Source: Coriobacteriaceae bacterium (GTDB lineage Bacteria; Actinomycetota; Coriobacteriia; Coriobacteriales; UMGS124). From it: 44,337 bases of DNA. The stretch is taken from NCBI GenBank assembly GCA_019420325.1, contig JAHZHK010000004.1, positions 1-44,337 on the forward strand. Direction: 5' to 3'. Below the pieces are notes generated by a model. That model was given only the letters and a program-made list of their open reading frames with translations, was not told the DNA's origin and ran no database searches. Every line of letters starts with the position of its first letter. The stretch's first letter is position 1. Of the stretch, positions 1-6,447 are shown piece by piece. A program made the translations under genes and the position numbers.

Positions 1-26
1 GGGGGTGGGGGCATGCCCCCACCCCC
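1..26. repeat. 26-bp perfect GC-rich palindrome
   Basis: The first 26 bases are a perfect palindrome (G5-T-G5-C-A-T-G-C5-A-C5) centred between positions 13 and 14. It may continue to the left of the window. It could be the stem of a terminator for a gene outside the window, but no T-tract follows on the + strand. Confidence 0.6.
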
Positions 27-102
27 TCGTACACCACTTCTCGTCACGCTACCACCTCGCGGCCGGAGAATCGGTCGCGGGGGGCGTTTCCTTGTCTCCC
101 TC

Positions 103-367
103 TGGCAGCGAATCGAGTTTCGGTGCAGTGTTTGCGACCTTGTTGGCAGCGAATCGGGTTTCGGTGCACTGAAATCACCCACAAGCCGCCTTTTCTGGGA
201 ATATAGAGGGACGCGGGGGCTCAAATCCTGGGTTTGAGCCCCTTTTTGCGTCTCGAAACCCTTCAAAACCGACCCCTCGCGGGCATTTTCATGATTGCGA
301 ATGCACCGAAACCCGTTTGATTGCCAGCGCACCCCTTGCGACTGCACCGAAACCCGTTTGATTGCCA
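103..367. repeat. Inverted pair of two-copy 41-bp-period repeats
   Basis: A ~25-bp unit (TGGCA, then a variable 4-5 bases, then CGGGTTTCGGTGCA) occurs at 103-127 and 144-168. It occurs again as the reverse complement at 302-326 and 343-367. On each side the two copies are spaced 41 bp apart with a 16-bp spacer. The whole makes a ~265-bp inverted arrangement with a terminator hairpin near its centre. No ORF explains it. It could be a mobile-element remnant, a dispersed intergenic repeat or a set of protein-binding sites. Confidence 0.7.
216..247 (+). terminator. Rho-independent terminator
   Basis: A perfect 10-bp stem (GGGGCTCAAA at 216-225, TTTGAGCCCC at 233-242) with a 7-nt loop is followed by five T (243-247). 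It would end a + strand transcript entering from the left. It lies inside the inverted-repeat arrangement of 103-367. Confidence 0.75.
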
Positions 368-651
368 GGGCCAGGGAGATCTGTCAGAACTGTTTCGAAA
401 CGCGTCTGGCTGTCGGCCGGCTGTTGGAATCGCCTGATATTAGTCTTGCGCCAAAAGGGGAGGGGTGATTGAGGGCATGTCGAAGGAAAATGCGAACGCG
501 GCGTTTTGCACGGTTTCGTCCTGCGGTTTGGTCGCACGGCGATATAGGAGCTTTGTGGCTGAGAAACGGCTCCCGGATATCCAGCGCCGACCGTATAGAA
601 TTTGCGCTGTATCCAAGGTCCCTTATTTTCGACTGATGCGGAGCGCGCGAT
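368..651. other. Intergenic stretch before the epimerase gene
   Basis: No convincing gene is seen; the open frames here are short or are shadows running into the next gene. A TATAGAAT-like segment at about 594-601 could be part of a -10 region for the gene at 652, but no good -35 is paired with it. Confidence 0.4.
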
Positions 652-1554
652 ATGGCCGACGAGAACCAGCCCATCACTATTTGCGGAGTCCCCGACGAGG
701 CGGGGCGGGCTCTTGTTGCACGCGTCGATTCTCTCGGTGCGCAGCTCATGAGCCTGGAGTTTGGTGGGCGCGAGTACCTGTGGCAGGGCGACGAGCGCTG
801 GTGGCCGCGCCGGGCACCTGTGCTCTTTCCCATCGTCGGCAGCCTGCGGCCGGGCACGGTGAGCGCCGAGGGCCCCCTCTCCATGGGCAGGCACGGCGTA
901 GCGCGTACGCGGGAGTTTCGCGTGGCGGACGTGCGCGAGCATGCGGTAACGTTCGAGCTGCGCTCAGACGAGCAGACGCGCGCTGCCTTTCCGTATGACT
1001 TTTGCCTGCGTATGACCTATGTCGTGGAGGGACCCTCCATGCTGCGTCAAACATTCGAGGTGGAAAATACCGGCAACGCTGTGCTACCGTTCACGCTGGG
1101 CGGCCACCCTGCGTTCAACGTGCCGCTGTGCGAGGGCGAGCGCTTCGAAGACTATGAGCTGCGCTTTGCCAAGCCATGGACCGCCTCGTCGGCGACGATG
1201 GTGGATGGGGGACTTTGGGACTTCTCCCATCGCGTGCCCGTGCTCGAAGGCACCGCCCGCCTGCCGCTCAGCCATCGCCTTTTCGACGTGGACACGCTGC
1301 TGCTCGAGCGTGTGCCCGAAAGCCGCGTGGAGCTCGCTGGCCCACAAGGCCATGGCGTGCGCGTTGCGTTTGGGGACTTTCCCTACCTGGGCCTTTGGTC
1401 GGCAGCGGGTGACGCGCCCTTTGTGGCAATCGAACCTTGGCGCGGGTGCTCCACGGCGCTTGACGAGGGCGTCCGCTTTGAAGACAAGCGTGGAATGACG
1501 TTTCTCGTACCGGGGTGCATCGACGCCTGCTCGTTCACAATCGAGGTGTTCTAA
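652..1554 (+). CDS. Aldose 1-epimerase family protein (LacX-like)
   Basis: This 300-residue cytosolic protein belongs to the galactose mutarotase-like fold, closest to the LacX-type subgroup. Visible family landmarks are YLWQGD near residue 43, the following APVLFPIVGSL segment, an MGRHGVAR-type histidine segment, and FTLGGHPAFNVPL, which carries the second conserved histidine. LacX-type proteins interconvert sugar anomers, but many members have no proven substrate. The ATG at 652 has only a weak upstream GCGGAG-like site. The gene is followed after 5 nt by the YigZ-family start, so the two are probably co-transcribed. No sugar-utilisation gene is adjacent, so the substrate cannot be inferred from context. 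Confidence 0.85.
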   Translation: MADENQPITICGVPDEAGRALVARVDSLGAQLMSLEFGGREYLWQGDERWWPRRAPVLFPIVGSLRPGTVSAEGPLSMGRHGVARTREFRVADVREHAVTFELRSDEQTRAAFPYDFCLRMTYVVEGPSMLRQTFEVENTGNAVLPFTLGGHPAFNVPLCEGERFEDYELRFAKPWTASSATMVDGGLWDFSHRVPVLEGTARLPLSHRLFDVDTLLLERVPESRVELAGPQGHGVRVAFGDFPYLGLWSAAGDAPFVAIEPWRGCSTALDEGVRFEDKRGMTFLVPGCIDACSFTIEVF

Positions 1555-1559
1555 CGACC

Positions 1560-2177
1560 ATGGGCGCTTACACTACCATTGCCGGCCGCGTGACGGCCGA
1601 GCTCGAGGAGAAGGCAAGCCGTTTCATCGCCACGCTGGACCACGTGGCCGATGAGCAGGAGGCGCTTGCCCTCATCGCCGAGATTCGCAAGGCGAACCCC
1701 CTGGCCAGGCATAATGTGTATGCTTGGGTATTGCGTTCGGGCGGGGAGCGCCGAAGCGACGACGGCGAGCCGCAGGGCACCTCGGGCCCGCCCGTGCTCG
1801 ACGTGCTGCGCGGCAGCGGCCTGCAGGATGTGTGCTGCGTGGTGACGCGCTATTTCGGCGGCACGCTTTTGGGCACGGGCGGCCTCGTGCGCGCCTATTC
1901 GGGCGCTGCCCGTTTGGCCGTGGAAGCGGCCGAGTTCGTGAGCGTGTCTCGCTGCGTCGACATCTGCGTGCATGTCGAATACCCGCTCTACGAGCGCGTC
2001 GCTCGCCTTGCGTCCGACTGCGGTGCCAAGACGCTTGACACGCGCTTTACCCACGAGGTCGAGCTCGGCCTGCGCATGCTCGACGGTACCCAGCAGCCCC
2101 TTTTCGACGCCCTGCGCGAACTCACCCGTGGAGCCTGCGCGCCTGTCGTCACCGACCCCTTCGACGCGGTGTTTTAG
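1560..2177 (+). CDS. yigZ: YigZ/IMPACT family protein
   Basis: A 205-residue member of the UPF0029/IMPACT family. The signature DDGEPQGTSGPP is followed by VVTRYFGGTLLGTGGLVRAYS, and the C-terminal part matches the usual DUF1949 position. Bacterial YigZ is a two-domain protein of about this length; eukaryotic IMPACT modulates Gcn2 signalling, but the bacterial role is not settled. I chose the ATG at 1560 because GAGGTG lies 11 nt upstream and the protein then begins at the usual place (MGAYTTIAG). An in-frame ATG at 1515 would overlap the upstream gene and add 15 atypical residues. It probably shares a transcript with the upstream epimerase-like gene. Confidence 0.9.
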   Translation: MGAYTTIAGRVTAELEEKASRFIATLDHVADEQEALALIAEIRKANPLARHNVYAWVLRSGGERRSDDGEPQGTSGPPVLDVLRGSGLQDVCCVVTRYFGGTLLGTGGLVRAYSGAARLAVEAAEFVSVSRCVDICVHVEYPLYERVARLASDCGAKTLDTRFTHEVELGLRMLDGTQQPLFDALRELTRGACAPVVTDPFDAVF

Positions 2178-2212
2178 GGAAGAGCACCGCCCTACGCAGG
2201 GACGAGGTGACG

Positions 2213-2353
2213 AAAAGTCCCAAAAGTATGCGTTATAGTTCTTGCCAGTGCGGCACAGTGAAAACGAGCAGGCTGTTTACCTGCGATTATGTAATCCAAT
2301 AAGACCCATGTACCATAAGCAGGAACGTTATAGCGCATACTTTTGGCGTTTTT
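2213..2353 (+). repeat. Palindrome-ended intergenic element, copy A
   Basis: A 141-bp element has terminal inverted repeats of about 25 bp. The left end reads AAAAGTCCCAAAAGTATGCG and the right end CGCATACTTTTGGCGTTTTT. Pairing continues inward through TTATA and a GTTCTTGC/GCAGGAAC match, so one strand could fold into a long imperfect hairpin. An inner GCAGG...CCTGC stem is also present. It matches copy B (10045-10185) at all but four positions and shares its ends with copy C (24436-24584). It lies between convergent genes and has no coding potential. Confidence 0.85.
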
Positions 2354-2381
2354 GAGACCTGGGTGCCTGACAGGCGCAAAA

Positions 2382-2428
2382 GAAAGAGCCTCGGGGCCGT
2401 GGTGAACCGCAGCTTCCGAGGCTCTTTC
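2382..2428. terminator. Bidirectional terminator between yigZ and the sortase gene
   Basis: A perfect 13-bp stem (GAAAGAGCCTCGG at 2382-2394, CCGAGGCTCTTTC at 2416-2428) has a 21-nt loop. Read on the minus strand it is followed by CTTTTGCG, so it suits the end of the pilus operon. The plus-strand side has TTTCG and could also end the yigZ transcript. Confidence 0.7.
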
Positions 2429-2465
2429 GTATTTGCGCGAGCTGGTGGTTTTGCGTGCAGCGCGG

Positions 2466-3524
2466 CTATTTGCGCACATGCCTGCCGCGGGTCTTGTCGC
2501 GGCGCGACCTGATGCCGTGCGCGACGAGCCACAGGGCGAAGGCGAGCAGCATGACACCGCCAGCGACATAAAGCGCGGCCTCGAGCTTGAGCAGTGCCGA
2601 GGGCTCGAAAGTGGGGGCCTCGCTTGCAGGGCTGGTAGTCTGGGTGGGGACGGCCTTCTGCGGGGAAACCGGGGCCTTGTCGACAGATGACGCGGCAGCC
2701 TCGTCCGCGACGCGCTCGCAGTACACGAGCATGCGGCTGGGGCTGGGGTGCACGCCGTAGGGGTGGCACGTCAGCAGGGTGAGCAGGTCGCGACCGGGTT
2801 GCACGCCGCAGGCCCCCGCGTCATTGGGGTCCACCACAGCCACCTCCGCCACCCGGTAGTGCAGCGTCTCCCAGAAATTCGTGACGTAGACGTCGTCTCC
2901 GACCTCGAGGTCTTCTATGTCGCGAAACATCGCCGCCGTAGTCCAGCCGCGGTGCGCGGCCACGACGCAGTTGGAGTCTGCACCGCCGATAGGCAGCGAG
3001 GTACCGGTCACGACGCCGGCGCCTTTGGCCATGTTTTCCTCCGACGCCCCAAAATAGAGGGGAAGGTTGCAGCCCATCTTGGGAATCGAGATGGACCCGA
3101 TGAGGCTGCCTTGTTCGGTTTTAAGCCCAAGCCCCGCCTCGTCGGCGGTTGTGAACGGGTCGTTTATGGTGCCTGCCTGCCCGGCGCGAACCCTCTCGTT
3201 GTATGCCTCGAAGCGCTGGTGGGTCTCGTCTGATTTGCTTGCGTCGGCCGCGCCGTCGCTCAAGCTGGTGTCAGCGGTTGAGCCGGCCGAGTTATATCCT
3301 GAGCTGGCGACAGCGGGGGAGCTGGACTCGTCCTGCTGTGCGCCGACTGCGCTTTCCAGCTCGGATATCTGCGCGTCCATCTCGCGCTGGGTCACCCAGT
3401 TAGAGACGGGCCTCCAGAGAAACAGGGCGAACCCCGCGACAAAGACCAGGCACGCAATCACCGTCGGCCACGCGCGTTGGTGCCTTTTACCTGCGGCCAC
3501 GGCGGCCTCGCCTCTTGTTGTCAT
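2466..3524 (-). CDS. srtC: Class C (pilin-polymerising) sortase, second in operon
   Basis: A membrane-bound transpeptidase of about 352 residues that joins pilin subunits through their LPXTG signals. Residue numbers assume the ATG at 3524. There is an N-terminal membrane segment (about 19-39), a class C 'lid' motif DPF (122-124), catalytic His191 in AAHRG, catalytic Cys253 in LLTCHPYG and Arg264 in SRMLVY. A second membrane segment lies near 312-336, with a basic tail. The start is uncertain. ATG 3524 overlaps the upstream sortase gene by 38 nt; ATG 3608 or 3602 would overlap it by more than 115 nt. No strong ribosome-binding site supports either, so translation is probably coupled to the upstream gene. 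Confidence 0.88.
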   Translation of the reverse strand: MTTRGEAAVAAGKRHQRAWPTVIACLVFVAGFALFLWRPVSNWVTQREMDAQISELESAVGAQQDESSSPAVASSGYNSAGSTADTSLSDGAADASKSDETHQRFEAYNERVRAGQAGTINDPFTTADEAGLGLKTEQGSLIGSISIPKMGCNLPLYFGASEENMAKGAGVVTGTSLPIGGADSNCVVAAHRGWTTAAMFRDIEDLEVGDDVYVTNFWETLHYRVAEVAVVDPNDAGACGVQPGRDLLTLLTCHPYGVHPSPSRMLVYCERVADEAAASSVDKAPVSPQKAVPTQTTSPASEAPTFEPSALLKLEAALYVAGGVMLLAFALWLVAHGIRSRRDKTRGRHVRK

Positions 3525-4728
3525 CGGGCGACTTCGGCGCAAAGTGCGCGCCTTCGCTGCGTGGGGCGTGCGAATTGTGGGCACCGCTCCGATGGCCCTC
3601 ATACTCATAGCGTGAGACAAAATCGGTAGAGGGGACTGCCTTGGCGCGTCTGTTGCGCTTGCGATTGCGCTTGCGCTTGAGGCGGCTTGCCAGCAACGCG
3701 GCCATGCCTCCCGTGCCAGCCGCTCCCACGCCGATTGCGATGCCTGTCAGCGAGTTTTTGAGAATCTCGGGGCTCGTGCGCTGCTCTGTGGAGGAGAGGG
3801 CGTCGCTGGAGAGGGAGCCGTCCTCGTCAAGCCAACCTTCGGGCACCTCGCAGCGCGTGCCGCGCACGAGCAGGCGGTGGGAGTTCACGCCGTAGGGCGT
3901 GCACGTGACGAGCGTGACGAGGTCGACTCCGTCTACTACGGCCAGGCCGTCGGTTTGCTCGGGGAGCACCACGTCTATCTTGTCTACCTGATAGGCGTGC
4001 GTTTCTCCCATGACCTCGATGAAGAAGTAGTCGCCGATCTGAAGTTGGTCGAGCGAGTCGAAAATCTTTGTTGCCGGCAGCCCGGTGTGCCCAGCCAGCA
4101 CGCTGTGGGTGGAGGGGCCGCCCACAGGCAGCGCCGTGCCGGGCATATGGCCTGCGCCCTTTTGCAGCACGTCCTCTTCCACCGTGTGATAAATGGGCAG
4201 GTTGACCCCGATGGAGGGAATGACGAGCGTTGCCATGACGCCATCGCCGGCGACGTTGAGCGTGGAGAGGTACTCCAGATCTGACTGTGTGGCCTCGTCG
4301 GCATCGAAGGGGTCGGTGACCACGGTGAGCCCCTGTGCCAAGCGCACGTTATAAGCCCGCGCCGCCTCGATCTGGGCGGTGAGCTCCTCAGGTTCGTCGG
4401 TCTTTATCCGCTGCACCGTCTGCTGCTGCGCGCTTGTCACCTTGTCGCGCTCGGCTTGGGCGAGCAAGTCGCTGACGCTGGGGTAGGCGATGAGGGAAAG
4501 GCCCAGGATGAGGGACAGCGCCGCCGCCAAAAGGGGCATGCGGCTGCCGTGCGACTCGGTGCGGCCGTGTTTGCGGCCGGTCGGCGCGTCGCTTTCGGGT
4601 ACCTTTGCGTTTGGGGTGCGCCCCGGCCTGGTCGCCTCTTGCGCGCAGACGGCATAGGTGGGCGAGCCGGCGTCCGGCTGCGCACGCCTCGATACGTCGT
4701 GGTGGTTGCGGTGCGGTCTGTAAGTCAT
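3487..4728 (-). CDS. srtC: Class C (pilin-polymerising) sortase, first in operon
   Basis: A sortase of about 413 residues. Numbering from ATG 4728, it has a long Lys/Arg-rich cytosolic N-terminus, a membrane segment near 64-84, the class C lid motif DPF (139-141), catalytic His214 in LAGHTG, Cys276 in LVTCTPYG and Arg285 in HRLLVRG. A second hydrophobic segment followed by a very basic tail lies near the C-terminus. It sits directly downstream of the backbone pilin gene. Two class C sortases next to two LPXTG substrates is the usual plan of a polymerised pilus operon. Which sortase polymerises and which adds the tip cannot be told from sequence. The ATG is preceded by GGATGAGG, closer than ideal, so the start is not certain. 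Confidence 0.9.
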   Translation of the reverse strand: MTYRPHRNHHDVSRRAQPDAGSPTYAVCAQEATRPGRTPNAKVPESDAPTGRKHGRTESHGSRMPLLAAALSLILGLSLIAYPSVSDLLAQAERDKVTSAQQQTVQRIKTDEPEELTAQIEAARAYNVRLAQGLTVVTDPFDADEATQSDLEYLSTLNVAGDGVMATLVIPSIGVNLPIYHTVEEDVLQKGAGHMPGTALPVGGPSTHSVLAGHTGLPATKIFDSLDQLQIGDYFFIEVMGETHAYQVDKIDVVLPEQTDGLAVVDGVDLVTLVTCTPYGVNSHRLLVRGTRCEVPEGWLDEDGSLSSDALSSTEQRTSPEILKNSLTGIAIGVGAAGTGGMAALLASRLKRKRNRKRNRRAKAVPSTDFVSRYEYEGHRSGAHNSHAPRSEGAHFAPKSPDDNKRRGRRGRR

Positions 4729-4809
4729 GCCCTCATCCAAAATCGGGGAGGAGCCACGTGCGGCCCCTCCCCGGCGTGTCGTGCGTGTGGGAATTCGTGC
4801 TTTCAGCGC

Positions 4810-6288
4810 TTAGCGGTTGGAGTTGCGGCGGCGAGCCAGTACCACAAACCCGGCCGCACCGGCCATGAGCACGACGCCGGCCGCTGTCAGAGCCACCGTG
4901 CCCTCGCCGCCCGTGGTGGGAAGAACGCCCTGCTTGGGGTCGACGACCTTCTCGGCCTTTACGAGGTAGTTGGTCTCAGTGATGCTCCCAGTTGCGGGGT
5001 TGTCTGTATTCGCGGTCGTCTTGTCAAGGGTGACTGTGAAGTCCTCGACTTTCTGGTAACCTGCGGGAACCTTGGTCTCCGTGATCGTGTATGTGCCGCT
5101 CTCAAGGCCGCCCAGATAGACGTAGCCGTTCTCGTCGGAGGTAAGGGTGATTTCGCTGCCGCTTGCGTCTTTTACGACGTTGCCAGCGGCATCCTTCACC
5201 TGGAACTGGGCACCCGGGAGCGGGTCCTGATCCGTTCCGCCGACCTTCGTGAACACGAAGCCGTAGGTCTTGACGGTCGCAGGGTCATCGCCGGTGTCAA
5301 CGGTGCTATCGACATAGGGGTTGGGGTTGAAAGTTGCGTGCGCCTTGTTGGTGACGGTGCCGTCCGTGGCGTCCACTGCTGTGACCTTGGCGGAGTAGGT
5401 AATGGTGTACGTTTGACCGGCCAACGAGATGGGGTTGGAGAAATTGATGGTGTACTTGCCGTCGGTCGATGAGACGGTGAAGTCGGTATCCTTGACCAGC
5501 TTCTTGGCACTCTCGCCGCTCCCCATGGTCACAGCGAACGTGGCGTCGTCAACCTCGAGCCCGGAGGCCGGCGTATCGGTGACGCGGTAGGTGGCGTTGG
5601 TGGCGTTGCTGGGGTAGCTCGGAATGACGCCGGTGATTTGGAAGGTCGCGGTGTCGCCCACGCTGTAGGAGTCGGTCGAGTCGGCCATCGAGGAGTTTTC
5701 GCCCGTGCCTTCAACGACCTTCTTGTCAGGGGCGGTCACATCGGACTTTTTCACGGTAACATCGCTGATTGTGCGCACCCCATAGTTGCCGTCTGTACCG
5801 GCAGTGGGCGTGGCATCGATGAGCATGTTCTGGTAGAGCACCGTCTTGCCGCTGGTCGAGGTGACCGTCACCAGATAATAGCCGCTGTCGAGCGTGAGGG
5901 TTGCCGCTCCGCCATCGTTTGCGGTGGCGGTGACAGTGGCGTTAGATCCGACTAGCACGGCGGCGATTGCGTTTGCGGCTTCCTTGGCGGCATCGGAGTC
6001 CGAGGTGATGGCTGCAAGCTCTTCCACTGAGTCGTATGCCTCGGGAAGCCCGCTTGCCATCGTATAGGTCAGGTTGTTTGTACTGTCGATGAGCGCGTCG
6101 GCGATTGACCAGGCTGAGACGGTGTCATTAGCCTGCAGGCCGTTGATAGTCACGCTCGTGTCTTCCACATCGGCGATGTTCTCACCTGTTGTTTTGGCCA
6201 TCGCCGTGCCTGCGCCCAGGCTGAGGGCCAGCAGGCCGGTCGCTGCCGCCGCTACGAGTCGCGTCCTGTAGGTGTTTGTGATGTTCAT
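4810..6288 (-). CDS. LPXTG fimbrial backbone pilin (SpaA-like, isopeptide-forming)
   Basis: A 492-residue secreted surface protein. There is a signal peptide of about 31 residues ending AMA, a middle region of isopeptide-type pilin domains, and a SpaA/Cna-B-like domain starting LPGAQFQVKD with an E-box (TYTITETKVPAGY). The C-terminus has a sorting signal with LPTTG at 456-460, a hydrophobic stretch and an RRR tail. A Lys-rich segment (DVTVKKSDV, then APDKKVVEG) after the first domain is a candidate for the pilin lysine used in polymerisation; this is inference. A ribosome-binding site (GAAAGG) lies about 8 nt before the ATG. Size, order and the adjacent class C sortases point to the major pilus subunit. 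Confidence 0.88.
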   Translation of the reverse strand: MNITNTYRTRLVAAAATGLLALSLGAGTAMAKTTGENIADVEDTSVTINGLQANDTVSAWSIADALIDSTNNLTYTMASGLPEAYDSVEELAAITSDSDAAKEAANAIAAVLVGSNATVTATANDGGAATLTLDSGYYLVTVTSTSGKTVLYQNMLIDATPTAGTDGNYGVRTISDVTVKKSDVTAPDKKVVEGTGENSSMADSTDSYSVGDTATFQITGVIPSYPSNATNATYRVTDTPASGLEVDDATFAVTMGSGESAKKLVKDTDFTVSSTDGKYTINFSNPISLAGQTYTITYSAKVTAVDATDGTVTNKAHATFNPNPYVDSTVDTGDDPATVKTYGFVFTKVGGTDQDPLPGAQFQVKDAAGNVVKDASGSEITLTSDENGYVYLGGLESGTYTITETKVPAGYQKVEDFTVTLDKTTANTDNPATGSITETNYLVKAEKVVDPKQGVLPTTGGEGTVALTAAGVVLMAGAAGFVVLARRRNSNR

Positions 6289-6447
6289 GTCGGTTGCCTT
6301 TCTTTGCCGTGGCCGTTGGGCCGTCTGAATGTGGATGTCCTATCACGCTGGCTGGGCTGCCAGTTTGATACCAGGGAGTTTGAGCCTATCCCCAAGGTGG
6401 TGCCTGGGCGGGTGTGTTGTCGTGCGTGCGCCGGTCCCGCTGGGCGG

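Noticed and set aside
13..237. 74-codon open frame at the window start
   Set aside because: It runs through repeat units and ends inside the terminator stem at 216-247; no ribosome-binding site or family features.
103..367. CRISPR array
   Set aside because: Only two units per arm, in opposite orientations, with 16-bp spacers; no cas genes in the window.
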